A stretch of 64,000 nt of DNA from positions 3,972,074 through 4,036,073 of the forward strand of contig FN543093.2 of the NCBI GenBank assembly GCA_000027065.2. Reading direction: 5' to 3'. The notes beneath the pieces were generated by a model that made no database searches, was not told the DNA's origin, and saw nothing but the letters and a program-made list of their open reading frames with translations. Position numbers and translations under genes: made by a program. The stretch comes from Cronobacter turicensis z3032. Its GTDB lineage: Bacteria; Pseudomonadota; Gammaproteobacteria; Enterobacterales; Enterobacteriaceae. Below are positions 18,025-29,067 of the stretch, in pieces. How positions within the stretch are numbered: the first letter of the stretch is position 1; each line of letters starts with the position of its first letter.

Positions 18025-18378
18025 TTAGAACTGAAGGCCAGCTTCACGGGCAGCATCTGCCAGTGCCTGGACACGACCATGATATTGGAAACCAGAGCGG
18101 TCAAAGGAAACATCTTTGATGCCTTTTTCCAGCGCGCGCTCAGCAACAGCTTTACCAACTGCAGCAGCGGCGTCTTTGTTTCCAGTGTACTTCAGTTGCT
18201 CAGCGATAGCTTTTTCTACAGTAGAAGCAGCTACCAGAACTTCAGAACCGTTCGGGGCGATTACCTGTGCGTAAATATGACGCGGGGTACGATGTACCAC
18301 CAGGCGGGTCGCACCAAGCTCTTTGAGCTTGCGACGTGCGCGGGTCGCACGACGGATACGAGCAGATTTCTTATCCAT
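18025..18378 (-). CDS. rplR: 50S ribosomal protein L18
   Basis: 117 aa, as in E. coli: MDKKSARIRRATRARRKLKEL at the N-terminus and a compact L18 domain ending AREAGLQF. It binds 5S rRNA with L5 and L25 in the central protuberance. It is spc operon, 9 nt after rplF. Confidence 0.99.
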   Translation of the reverse strand: MDKKSARIRRATRARRKLKELGATRLVVHRTPRHIYAQVIAPNGSEVLVAASTVEKAIAEQLKYTGNKDAAAAVGKAVAERALEKGIKDVSFDRSGFQYHGRVQALADAAREAGLQF

Positions 18379-18387
18379 AGTGTTACC

Positions 18388-18921
18388 TTACTTCTTCTTA
18401 GCCTCTTTGGTACGCACGACTTCGTCGGCGTAACGAACACCCTTGCCTTTATAAGGCTCAGGACGACGGTAGGCGCGCAGGTCAGCCGCAACCTGGCCGA
18501 TCAGCTGTTTATCCGCGCCTTTCAGCACGATTTCAGTCTGAGACGGACATTCTGCAGTGATACCCGCAGGCAGCTGATGATCAACAGGGTGAGAGAAACC
18601 CAGAGACAGGTTTACTACGTTCCCTTTGATCGCTGCACGATAACCTACACCAACCAGCTGCAGCTTCTTAGTGAAGCCTTCGGTAACACCGATAACCATT
18701 GAATTCAGCAGGGCACGCGCGGTACCAGCCTGAGCCCAACCGTCTGCGTAACCATCACGCGGACCGAAGGTCAGAGCATTATCTGCATGTTTAACTTCAA
18801 CAGCATCGTTGAGAGTACGAGTCAGCTCGCCGTTTTTACCTTTGATCGTGATAACCTGACCGTTGAGTTTTACATCAACGCCGGCAGGAATAACGACCGG
18901 TGCTTTAGCAACACGAGACAT
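18388..18921 (-). CDS. rplF: 50S ribosomal protein L6
   Basis: 177 aa, as in E. coli. It has two tandem L6 folds (~10-80 and ~90-165), with the signature PEPYKGKGVRYADE near residue 153. It sits by the sarcin-ricin loop and the GTPase centre. It is spc operon, 12 nt after rpsH. Confidence 0.99.
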   Translation of the reverse strand: MSRVAKAPVVIPAGVDVKLNGQVITIKGKNGELTRTLNDAVEVKHADNALTFGPRDGYADGWAQAGTARALLNSMVIGVTEGFTKKLQLVGVGYRAAIKGNVVNLSLGFSHPVDHQLPAGITAECPSQTEIVLKGADKQLIGQVAADLRAYRRPEPYKGKGVRYADEVVRTKEAKKK

Positions 18922-18933
18922 TGTTTCCTCCGA

Positions 18934-19326
18934 TTAGGCTACGTAGCAGATAATTTCGCCACCAAGACCAGCCTGGCGCGCTGCACGATCAGTCATAACA
19001 CCTTTAGAGGTAGAAATAACCGCGATACCCAGGCCGGCCATTACTTTCGGCAGCTCATCTTTTTTCTTATAGATGCGCAGACCTGGGCGGCTGACACGCT
19101 GAATGCTTTCTACAACAGCTTTACCCTGGAAGTATTTAAGAGTTACTTCCAGTTCCGGCTTGGTGTCGCCTTCAACTTTAAAATCTTCAATAAAACCTTC
19201 TTCCTTCAGCACGTTGGCAATTGCCACTTTCAGCTTGGAGGAAGGCATGGTGACCGCAGCTTTGTTCGCGGCCTGACCGTTACGGATACGGGTCAGCATA
19301 TCCGCGATCGGATCTTGCATGCTCAT
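18934..19326 (-). CDS. rpsH: 30S ribosomal protein S8
   Basis: 130 aa. It starts MSMQDPIADMLTRIRNGQAANK and has the C-terminal signature GIAVISTSKGVMTDRAARQ. S8 binds helix 21 of 16S rRNA and, in E. coli, a mimic of that helix at the rplE start, by which it represses most of the spc operon. Confidence 0.99.
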   Translation of the reverse strand: MSMQDPIADMLTRIRNGQAANKAAVTMPSSKLKVAIANVLKEEGFIEDFKVEGDTKPELEVTLKYFQGKAVVESIQRVSRPGLRIYKKKDELPKVMAGLGIAVISTSKGVMTDRAARQAGLGGEIICYVA

Positions 19327-19359
19327 CTGTCTTTACTCCCGTGATTCAATTGGTGACAA

Positions 19360-19665
19360 TTACCAGCTAGCCTTTTTCAGACCCGGGATTTCACCGCGCA
19401 TAGCGGCTTCACGGACCTTGATACGGCTCAACCCGAACTTCCGCAGGAAAGCGTGCGGACGACCAGTTTGACGGCAGCGGTTACGCTGACGAGACGGGCT
19501 GGAATCACGCGGCAGAGTCTGCAGCTTCAGAACAGCGTTCCAACGATCTTCGTCGGAAGCGTTCACATCAGAAATGATCGCTTTCAGTTCAGCGCGTTTA
19601 GCGAAGTATTTTTCAGCTAAAGCTACGCGCTTTACTTCGCGTGCTTTCATTGATTGCTTAGCCAT
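19360..19665 (-). CDS. rpsN: 30S ribosomal protein S14 (zinc-free form)
   Basis: 101 aa, as in E. coli. It is the long form without a zinc ribbon: the CxxC pairs of short S14 are replaced, leaving a single Cys in RQRNRCRQTGRPH. It has MAKQSMKAREVKRVALAEKYF at the N-terminus. It is spc operon, 14 nt after rplE and 33 nt before rpsH. Confidence 0.99.
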   Translation of the reverse strand: MAKQSMKAREVKRVALAEKYFAKRAELKAIISDVNASDEDRWNAVLKLQTLPRDSSPSRQRNRCRQTGRPHAFLRKFGLSRIKVREAAMRGEIPGLKKASW

Positions 19666-19679
19666 GAAGTAACCCTACC

Positions 19680-20219
19680 TTACTTGCGGAACGGGAAGTC
19701 AAAGGCAGCCAGAAGAGCACGGCCTTCTTCATCAGATTTCGCAGTAGTGGTAATGGTAATATCCAAACCACGAACGCGATCGACTTTGTCATAGTCGATT
19801 TCCGGGAAGATGATCTGCTCACGGACACCCATGCTGTAATTGCCACGACCGTCGAAAGACTTAGCGGACAGGCCGCGGAAGTCACGAATACGCGGTACAG
19901 CAATAGTGATCAGGCGCTCAAAGAACTCCCACATGCGTTCGCCACGCAGAGTTACTTTACAGCCGATCGGATAGCCCTGACGGATTTTGAAGCCTGCAAC
20001 AGATTTGCGTGCTTTGGTGATCAGCGGTTTTTGACCGGAGATTGCTGCCAGGTCAGCTGCTGCGTTATCCAGCAGTTTCTTGTCAGCGATCGCTTCACCA
20101 ACACCCATATTCAGGGTGATCTTCTCGACCCGAGGGACTTGCATGACAGAATTGTAGTTAAACTCAGTCATGAGTTTGTTAACTACTTCGTCTTTGTAGT
20201 AATCATGCAGTTTCGCCAT
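19680..20219 (-). CDS. rplE: 50S ribosomal protein L5
   Basis: 179 aa, as in E. coli. It starts MAKLHDYYKDEVVNKLMTEFNY and has the L5 signature VEKITLNMGVGEAI. It binds 5S rRNA and contacts S13 and P-site tRNA. Its translation start overlaps the expected S8 repressor site. Confidence 0.99.
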   Translation of the reverse strand: MAKLHDYYKDEVVNKLMTEFNYNSVMQVPRVEKITLNMGVGEAIADKKLLDNAAADLAAISGQKPLITKARKSVAGFKIRQGYPIGCKVTLRGERMWEFFERLITIAVPRIRDFRGLSAKSFDGRGNYSMGVREQIIFPEIDYDKVDRVRGLDITITTTAKSDEEGRALLAAFDFPFRK

Positions 20220-20235
20220 CGTACTACTCCAAATT
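20190..20235 (-). promoter_or_regulatory. S8 translational operator at rplE start
   Basis: The rplX-rplE junction and first codons of rplE match the place where E. coli S8 binds the spc mRNA. Sequence around the ATG (ATGGCGAAACTGCATGATTAC) is conserved with what I recall of E. coli. I did not fold it, so exact ends are approximate. Confidence 0.55.
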
Positions 20236-20548
20236 ACTTGATAGTTTCGCTGTTAGACTTGAAGAAACGGACTTTTTTGCCGTCTTCGAATCTAAAGCCT
20301 ACACGGTCAGCCTTGCCGGTTGCCGCATTGAAGATTGCAACGTTAGAAACCTGAATAGCAGCTTCTTTTTCAACGATGCCACCCGGTTGGTTCAGGGCCG
20401 GAACCGGCTTCTGATGTTTCTTAACCAGGTTGATACCTTCAACAATGATCTTGCCGGAAGACAGGACATTTTTTACTTTACCGCGTTTACCTTTATCTTT
20501 ACCGGTTAACACGATAACTTCGTCATCACGACGGATTTTCGCTGCCAT
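20234..20548 (-). CDS. rplX: 50S ribosomal protein L24
   Basis: 104 aa, as in E. coli. The KOW motif DDEVIVLTGKDKGKRGKVKNV is at residues ~7-28. L24 is an early assembly protein near the exit tunnel. It is spc operon, 10 nt after rplN and 14 nt before rplE. Confidence 0.99.
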   Translation of the reverse strand: MAAKIRRDDEVIVLTGKDKGKRGKVKNVLSSGKIIVEGINLVKKHQKPVPALNQPGGIVEKEAAIQVSNVAIFNAATGKADRVGFRFEDGKKVRFFKSNSETIK

Positions 20549-20558
20549 GATTCGCTCC

Positions 20559-20930
20559 TTAGAGTACTTCTGGTGCCAGAGAGATGATTTTCATAAACTT
20601 CTCAGAACGAAGTTCACGAGTTACCGGCCCAAAAATACGCGTACCGATAGGCTGCTCGCTGTTGTTGTTCAGAAGAACACAAGCATTGCCATCGAAGCGA
20701 ACGACAGAACCGTCAGGGCGACGAACACCCTTCTTGGTGCGCACCACTACCGCCTTCAGCACATCACCTTTCTTAACTTTACCGCGCGGAATCGCTTCCT
20801 TGATGGTAATTTTGATGATGTCGCCGACGCCTGCGTAGCGACGGTGCGAGCCACCCAGAACCTTGATACACATTACGCGACGCGCGCCGGAGTTGTCGGC
20901 GACGTTCAGCATAGTCTGTTCTTGGATCAT
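20559..20930 (-). CDS. rplN: 50S ribosomal protein L14
   Basis: 123 aa, as in E. coli: MIQEQTMLNVADNSGARRVM at the N-terminus. It is the first gene of the spc operon, about 85 nt from the spc -10 element. L14 forms bridges with the small subunit and is the binding place of RsfS. Confidence 0.99.
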   Translation of the reverse strand: MIQEQTMLNVADNSGARRVMCIKVLGGSHRRYAGVGDIIKITIKEAIPRGKVKKGDVLKAVVVRTKKGVRRPDGSVVRFDGNACVLLNNNSEQPIGTRIFGPVTRELRSEKFMKIISLAPEVL

Positions 20931-21011
20931 TTCAGTGCTCCGCTAATGTCAACTACTACTTCGGGACCTAACTTTCAGGTCGTTAAAAATCCCCATAATC
21001 GAGGGCGCGGC

Positions 21012-21040
21012 ATTATAACACCGCTCACAGGATATGGGTA
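21012..21040 (-). promoter_or_regulatory. spc operon promoter
   Basis: On the minus strand a perfect -10 TATAAT (21012-21017) is preceded at 17 bp by a poor -35 TACCCA (21035-21040). The block GGTGTTATAATGCCGCGCCCTC matches the E. coli spc promoter as I recall it. It begins right after the S10 operon terminator. Confidence 0.85.
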
Positions 21041-21041
21041 G

Positions 21042-21076
21042 AAAAAATAAACGGCTCATCGCTGAGCCGTTTATTC
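21042..21076 (-). terminator. S10 operon terminator
   Basis: AAACGGCTCA-GCGA-TGAGCCGTTT (stem 21049-21058 with 21063-21072) is followed on the minus strand by a U-rich tract (TATTTTTTC). It lies 20-55 nt after the rpsQ stop and immediately before the spc promoter. Confidence 0.92.
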
Positions 21077-21096
21077 TGTTAGAGAGCGCTACTCTA

Positions 21097-21541
<445 letters not shown>

Positions 21542-21542
<1 letters not shown>

Positions 21543-21952
21543 TACATCACCGTCTTAGTTACAAAGGTGGTTTTAATCGGCAGTTTCGCTGCTGCCAGCT
21601 TGAATGCTTCACGGGCCAGCTCTTCCGGCACACCGTCCATTTCGTACAGGACTTTACCCGGCTGAATCAAGGCAACCCAATACTCTACGTTACCTTTACC
21701 TTTACCCATACGCACTTCCAGCGGCTTTTCGGTGATCGGTTTGTCCGGGAATACACGGATCCAGATCTTACCCTGACGCTTAACTGCACGGGTCATTGCA
21801 CGACGTGCTGCTTCGATCTGACGGGCAGTCAGACGACCACGGCCAACAGCTTTAAGACCGTAAGTGCCGAAGCTAACATCCGTACCCTGCGCCAGACCAC
21901 GGTTGCGGCCTTTGTGCACTTTACGGAATTTTGTACGCTTTGGTTGTAACAT
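21542..21952 (-). CDS. rplP: 50S ribosomal protein L16
   Basis: 136 aa, as in E. coli: [21 protein letters not shown] at the N-terminus. It lies near the A-site tRNA and helps shape the peptidyl-transferase region. Arg81, hydroxylated by YcfD in E. coli, falls in the segment [21 protein letters not shown] and is present. Confidence 0.99.
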
Positions 21953-21964
21953 CAGCGACGCTCC

Positions 21965-22666
21965 TTATTTACGGCCTTTACGCTGCTGCTTTTTCGGTTG
22001 AGCAGCCGGTTTTTCCGGTTGTTCAACAGCAGCCATACCACCAAGGATCTCACCTTTGAAGATCCACACTTTAACGCCGATTACACCGTAAGTGGTGTGC
22101 GCTTCGGAGGTGTTGTAGTCAATGTCAGCGCGCAGAGTGTGCAGCGGAACGCGACCCTCACGATACCATTCGGTACGTGCGATCTCAGCGCCGCCCAGAC
22201 GGCCGCTAACTTCAACTTTGATACCTTTAGCGCCCAGACGCATGGCGTTCTGTACAGCACGCTTCATAGCACGACGGAACATAACACGACGTTCCAGCTG
22301 AGAAGTGATGCTGTCAGCAACCAGTTTTGCGTCCAGTTCAGGTTTACGAACTTCGGCGATATTGATCTGTGCAGGCACGCCAGCGATGTCCGCTACGCCC
22401 TTACGCAGTTTTTCAACGTCTTCACCTTTTTTACCGATAACGATACCCGGACGAGCAGTGTGAATAGTCACACGGATGCTTTTAGCCGGACGCTCGATAA
22501 CGATACGAGATACAGACGCTTTAGCCAGTTCCTTGTTCAGGTACTGACGAACTTTAAAGTCGCTGTCCAGGTTGTCAGCGAATTCTTTGGTGTTCGCGAA
22601 CCAGGTAGAGTTCCATGGTTTGACAATACCCAGGCGAATACCATTAGGATGTACTTTCTGACCCAT
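21965..22666 (-). CDS. rpsC: 30S ribosomal protein S3
   Basis: 233 aa, as in E. coli. A KH type 2 domain (~38-110, with GIVIGKKGEDVEKLRK) is followed by the C-terminal S3 domain. A basic, Gln/Lys-rich tail ends QPKKQQRKGRK. S3 lines the mRNA entry channel and takes part in ribosomal helicase activity. It is S10 operon, 12 nt before rplP. Confidence 0.99.
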   Translation of the reverse strand: MGQKVHPNGIRLGIVKPWNSTWFANTKEFADNLDSDFKVRQYLNKELAKASVSRIVIERPAKSIRVTIHTARPGIVIGKKGEDVEKLRKGVADIAGVPAQINIAEVRKPELDAKLVADSITSQLERRVMFRRAMKRAVQNAMRLGAKGIKVEVSGRLGGAEIARTEWYREGRVPLHTLRADIDYNTSEAHTTYGVIGVKVWIFKGEILGGMAAVEQPEKPAAQPKKQQRKGRK

Positions 22667-22683
22667 TGCTAGTCTCCAGAGTC

Positions 22684-23025
<342 letters not shown>

Positions 23026-23029
23026 CTAC

Positions 23030-23308
23030 TTATTTCTTCTTGGCTTTTTTATCAGCCGCGTGACCGCGATAAGTACGGGTCGGTGCGAATTCACCCAGTT
23101 TGTGACCGACCATTTCATCGGAAACAAAGACTGGAACGTGCTGACGACCATTATGGACAGCGATGGTCAAACCGATCATGTTTGGAAAGATCGTTGAACG
23201 ACGGGACCAAGTGCGCAGGGGCTTCTTGTCACCGCTTTCCACCGCTTTCTCTACCTTCTTCAGCAAGTGCAGGTCAATAAAAGGACCTTTCTTGAGAGAA
23301 CGTGGCAT
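23030..23308 (-). CDS. rpsS: 30S ribosomal protein S19
   Basis: 92 aa, as in E. coli: [22 protein letters not shown], with the signature [22 protein letters not shown]. It pairs with S13 in the head of the small subunit. It is S10 operon, 16 nt after rplB. Confidence 0.99.
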
Positions 23309-23324
23309 GGCTTATCCTCTAAAA

Positions 23325-25708
<2,384 letters not shown>

Positions 25709-25740
25709 TGTTTCAACCTCTCAATCGCTCAATGACCTGA

Positions 25741-26052
25741 TTAACCCAGGCTGATCTGCACGTCTACACCGGCAGCCAGATCCAGACGCATCAGAGCATC
25801 AACGGTTTTCTCGGTTGGCTCAACGATGTCAACCAGACGCTTGTGAGTGCGGATTTCGTACTGATCGCGCGCGTCTTTGTTAACGTGCGGAGAGATCAGA
25901 ACGGTAAAGCGCTCTTTGCGGGTCGGCAGCGGGATCGGACCACGGACTTGCGCACCAGTGCGCTTAGCAGTCTCGACGATTTCCGCGGTTGATTGATCGA
26001 TCAGACGATGATCAAACGCTTTCAGGCGGATACGGATTCTTTGGTTCTGCAT
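25741..26052 (-). CDS. rpsJ: 30S ribosomal protein S10 / NusE
   Basis: 103 aa, as in E. coli: [22 protein letters not shown]10 is a head protein of the small subunit and, as NusE, pairs with NusB on boxA in rRNA antitermination. It is the first gene of the S10 operon and is preceded by the long L4-controlled leader. Confidence 0.99.
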
Positions 26053-26223
26053 GAGACCAGAGCTCCAATTATTTTATAGACGAAAATGATTACTCCTCGA
26101 ACCCATTACGATTGATGGGAGAGTGTAATCGTTCTTACGTAGCTCCCCGATTGGGAGCATTGTTTGATAGCCAAACAGCAACTATCAGGGTTCATATCGA
26201 ACCTGCCGTCATTAATGACAAGC
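26053..26223 (-). promoter_or_regulatory. S10 operon leader (L4-responsive attenuator)
   Basis: From the predicted start (~26223) to rpsJ is about 171 nt, the size of the E. coli S10 leader. The segment nearest the gene (CCCATCAATCGTAATGGG, GAGGAGTAATCATTTTCG) resembles the E. coli HE hairpin where L4 with NusA stops transcription, and the ribosome-binding site follows it. Assigned by position and recalled sequence; I did not fold it. Confidence 0.8.
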
Positions 26224-26229
26224 CCGCGC

Positions 26230-26257
26230 ATTATACGTAAATCTGACGGCGACGCAA
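26230..26257 (-). promoter_or_regulatory. S10 operon promoter
   Basis: On the minus strand -35 TTGCGT (26252-26257) and -10 TATAAT (26230-26235) are 16 bp apart. Initiation near 26223 gives the expected leader length. The remaining 26258-26430 stretch, up to the divergent prepilin peptidase gene, shows no other gene. Confidence 0.8.
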
Positions 26258-26430
26258 GCACTGATTAGAAATTAAACATCCTTTCGCGCTGCCTCGCATT
26301 CCTTTGTAAAGGCTTTGTACACATGGCTGCTTTACTGGAATGAAGTTCGCATTGGTGAAAGAAGGCTGTTTTTGATGTTTCTGTAAAAGCGTATTTTGCC
26401 AGTCCGTCAGGAGCGCTTCAGGAATGAAAA

Positions 26431-26898
26431 ATGATAGTGATATGGATATCTGGTTATATATTGCTCAATGCCATGCTTATAGCAAAGGATCTACGTGATG
26501 GACTGCTACCTGACAGCCTCACCTGTCCCCTGCTCTGGCTGGGCCTTTCTTATCATCTTATCTTCCAGCCGCAATATCTGGCGGATGCTGTCATTGGCGC
26601 GTTGGTCGGTTACCTTTCATTATGGTTGCTGTACTGGACCTACCGTTGGTTGCGCGAGTATGAAGGGCTGGGCTATGGGGATGTAAAATTTTTGGGTGCG
26701 CTGGGCGCCTGGCATGGATGGCAAATGCTTGGTCTGCTGCTCGTTATCGCATCTGTATTGGGACTCATTGCCGTATTTGTGCTTTATCAGCTAAAAGGGC
26801 GGCCTCTTTTATGTAAAACCCCGCTACCTTTTGGGCCGTTTATGGCGGTAGCAGGGTTAATATGCAGTGGCGCTACATTCCAGATACTAAATCTGTGA
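26431..26898 (+). CDS. hopD: short type IV prepilin peptidase (A24 family), HopD/GspO-like
   Basis: 155 aa, far shorter than full prepilin peptidases (~225-290). Only the membrane catalytic domain remains; the N-terminal cytoplasmic methyltransferase/CxxC region is absent. The two catalytic aspartates are retained: Asp20 in KDLRDGLLPD and Asp84 in GYGDVK. Several hydrophobic helices cover the rest. E. coli has gspO here next to a type II secretion cluster; no other gsp gene lies in this window. It may be an intact short form, as Salmonella HopD, or a relic. It is convergent with bfr, 3 nt apart. Confidence 0.88.
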   Translation: MIVIWISGYILLNAMLIAKDLRDGLLPDSLTCPLLWLGLSYHLIFQPQYLADAVIGALVGYLSLWLLYWTYRWLREYEGLGYGDVKFLGALGAWHGWQMLGLLLVIASVLGLIAVFVLYQLKGRPLLCKTPLPFGPFMAVAGLICSGATFQILNL

Positions 26899-26901
26899 AC
26901 G

Positions 26902-27378
26902 TTAGCTCTGCTCTTTAATCTGGGACTGAATGTAATTCTGCAGACCAATTTTACCGATAAGATCCAGCTCGGTTTCCAGCCAGTCGATATGGTGCTCTTC
27001 ATCTTCCAGGATTTTGATCATGATATCCCGGCTGACGTAGTCATGAATAGAGTCGGCATAGGCGATCGCTTCACGCAGGTCTTTTGCCCCTTCCATCTCA
27101 AGCGTGAGATCGGAGCGCAGCATTTCTTCTACGTCTTCGCCTATATGTAACTTGCCCAGGTCCTGCAGGTTGGGGATACCCTCAAGAAAGAGAATGCGCT
27201 CGATATAGATATCAGCGTGCTTCATCTCATCAATGGACTCATGATACTCAACATCGTTGAGGCGCATCAGGCCCCAGTTTTTGAACATTCTCGCATGGAG
27301 AAAGTACTGATTGATTGCGACTAGCTCGTTTCCCAATAATTTATTGAGATAATTTATTATCTTGATATCACCTTTCAT
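26902..27378 (-). CDS. bfr: bacterioferritin
   Basis: 158 aa from the ATG at 27378 (MKGDIKIINYLNKLLGNELVA). A longer frame begins 7 codons upstream but the E. coli start is chosen. Di-iron ferroxidase ligands Glu18, Glu51, His54, Glu94, Glu127 and His130 and the haem ligand Met52 are present. It stores iron in a 24-subunit cage in the cytoplasm. bfd lies upstream on the same strand, as in E. coli. Confidence 0.98.
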   Translation of the reverse strand: MKGDIKIINYLNKLLGNELVAINQYFLHARMFKNWGLMRLNDVEYHESIDEMKHADIYIERILFLEGIPNLQDLGKLHIGEDVEEMLRSDLTLEMEGAKDLREAIAYADSIHDYVSRDIMIKILEDEEHHIDWLETELDLIGKIGLQNYIQSQIKEQS

Positions 27379-27443
27379 TTTGCTTCCCTCCGCTTCCACT
27401 ACATGAAGCGTAGATGGGCTGGCGAGGAAGTCAAAATCTCAGG

Positions 27444-27638
27444 TTACGCAATTTCCTGATATTCCGGGATCTGCATCAGTTCGTCTTGCATAATTTCACG
27501 CGCAGCGCGGACACACTTACCACACTGGTTACCGATCGGCATAAATTTACGCAACTGCTGGAAGGACTGAGGATGGTGCTGACGTACCGCCTGCCGTATT
27601 TTTTTATCGCTGATACCATTACACAAACAAACGTACAT
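27444..27638 (-). CDS. bfd: bacterioferritin-associated ferredoxin
   Basis: 64 aa, as in E. coli. A [2Fe-2S] BFD fold is held by Cys4, Cys6, Cys39 and Cys42 (MYVCLCNG ... GNQCGKC). It reduces the iron core of Bfr to release Fe2+. It is 65 nt upstream of bfr and preceded by a Fur-box-like sequence, fitting induction in iron starvation. Confidence 0.97.
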   Translation of the reverse strand: MYVCLCNGISDKKIRQAVRQHHPQSFQQLRKFMPIGNQCGKCVRAAREIMQDELMQIPEYQEIA

Positions 27639-27670
27639 GATAACTCCCGTTCAGTTTATGCGCAGATTTT

Positions 27671-27690
27671 AAATGAGAATGGTTATGATT
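27671..27690 (-). promoter_or_regulatory. Fur box upstream of bfd
   Basis: AAATGAGAATGGTTATGATT lies 33 nt upstream of the bfd start and closely fits the Fur palindrome GATAATGATAATCATTATC (NAT-rich inverted hexamers). bfd is Fur-repressed in E. coli. The rest of the 177-bp gap to tuf holds the str operon terminator. Confidence 0.75.
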
Positions 27691-27774
27691 ACAACGAGAC
27701 TTGAATGGACTTTTATCTGGCAAGAAGCATTTAATGAACAGAAAAATAGTATCCAGCCTATTTTCCTTTATAAA

Positions 27775-27802
27775 ACAAAAAGGGCGCCGAAGCGCCCTTT
27801 TC
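27775..27802 (-). terminator. str operon terminator after tuf
   Basis: On the minus strand GAAAAGGGCGC-TTCG-GCGCCCTTTT is followed by TGTTTT. It starts about 15 nt after the tuf stop. A UUCG loop and a symmetric A/T flank make a strong, possibly two-way, terminator. Confidence 0.9.
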
Positions 27803-27815
27803 AATTCTTGAGCAA

Positions 27816-29000
27816 TTAGCCCAGAACTTTAGCAACCACGCCCGCGCCAACGGTACGGCCGCCTTCGCGGATTGCGAAACGCAGACCGTCGTCCATCGCG
27901 ATCGGGTGGATCAGGGTGACAACCATTTTAATGTTGTCGCCCGGCATTACCATCTCAACGCCTTCCGGCAGTTCGATGGTACCGGTCACGTCAGTGGTAC
28001 GGAAGTAGAACTGCGGACGGTAGCCTTTGAAGAACGGAGTGTGACGGCCGCCTTCGTCTTTGGACAGAATGTACACTTCAGATTCGAACTTGGTGTGCGG
28101 CTTGATGGAGCCCGGCTTAGCCAGCACCTGACCACGTTCGATTTCTTCACGTTTGATACCACGCAGCAGAACACCTACGTTCTCGCCAGCACGGCCTTCG
28201 TCCAGCAGTTTGCGGAACATTTCAACGCCGGTACAGGTGGATTTCGCGGTGTCTTTGATACCCACGATTTCAACTTCTTCACCCACTTTGATGATACCGC
28301 GCTCTACACGACCGGTAACAACGGTACCACGACCGGAGATGGAGAATACGTCTTCGATCGGCAGCAGGAACGGCTTGTCAATCGCACGCTCCGGTTCCGG
28401 GATGTAGGAATCCAGGAAGCCTGCCAGTTCGATGATTTTCGCTTCCCACTCTGCTTCGCCTTCCAGCGCTTTCAGAGCAGAACCACGAACGATCGGCGTG
28501 TCGTCGCCCGGGAAGTCGTACTGAGACAGCAGCTCGCGCACTTCCATCTCAACCAGTTCCAGCAGCTCTTCGTCATCAACCATGTCGCATTTGTTCAGGA
28601 ACACGATGATGTACGGAACGCCTACCTGACGACCCAGCAGGATGTGCTCACGGGTCTGCGGCATCGGGCCGTCAGTCGCAGCAACAACCAGGATAGCGCC
28701 GTCCATCTGAGCAGCACCGGTGATCATGTTTTTCACATAGTCGGCGTGGCCCGGGCAGTCAACGTGCGCGTAGTGGCGAGTCGGGGTGTCATATTCAACG
28801 TGAGAGGTGTTGATGGTGATACCACGAGCTTTTTCTTCCGGCGCGTTATCGATCTGGTCGAATGCACGAGCAGAACCACCATAGGTTTTCGCCAGAACGG
28901 TAGTGATGGCAGCAGTCAGGGTAGTTTTACCATGGTCAACGTGGCCGATAGTACCGACGTTGACGTGCGGTTTTGTACGTTCAAATTTTTCTTTAGACAC
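27816..29000 (-). CDS. tufA: elongation factor Tu
   Basis: 394 aa from a GTG start at 29000 (SKEKFERTKPHVNVGTIGHVD); an upstream ATG frame adds 14 residues absent from EF-Tu and is rejected. GTPase motifs GHVDHGKTT, DCPGHADY and NKCD are present, followed by domains II and III. It carries aminoacyl-tRNA to the ribosome. By position it is the tufA copy; enterobacteria usually have tufB elsewhere. It is 67 nt after fusA, with a strong hairpin in the gap. Confidence 0.98.
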   Translation of the reverse strand: MSKEKFERTKPHVNVGTIGHVDHGKTTLTAAITTVLAKTYGGSARAFDQIDNAPEEKARGITINTSHVEYDTPTRHYAHVDCPGHADYVKNMITGAAQMDGAILVVAATDGPMPQTREHILLGRQVGVPYIIVFLNKCDMVDDEELLELVEMEVRELLSQYDFPGDDTPIVRGSALKALEGEAEWEAKIIELAGFLDSYIPEPERAIDKPFLLPIEDVFSISGRGTVVTGRVERGIIKVGEEVEIVGIKDTAKSTCTGVEMFRKLLDEGRAGENVGVLLRGIKREEIERGQVLAKPGSIKPHTKFESEVYILSKDEGGRHTPFFKGYRPQFYFRTTDVTGTIELPEGVEMVMPGDNIKMVVTLIHPIAMDDGLRFAIREGGRTVGAGVVAKVLG

Positions 29001-29019
29001 GGCTATATTCCTTACTATA

Positions 29020-29042
29020 GTGCCCCCTCGCCGAGGGGGCAC
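29020..29042 (-). other. intercistronic hairpin between fusA and tuf
   Basis: GTGCCCCCTC-GCC-GAGGGGGCAC forms a perfect 10-bp stem with a 3-nt loop (29020-29029 with 29033-29042). No U run follows on the minus strand (TATAGTAAGG), so it is not a standard terminator. It lies 20 nt before the tuf start, just upstream of the AAGGAA ribosome-binding site. Confidence 0.8.
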
Positions 29043-29067
29043 GGGACTTTGGTTTTAACCCTGCGGC

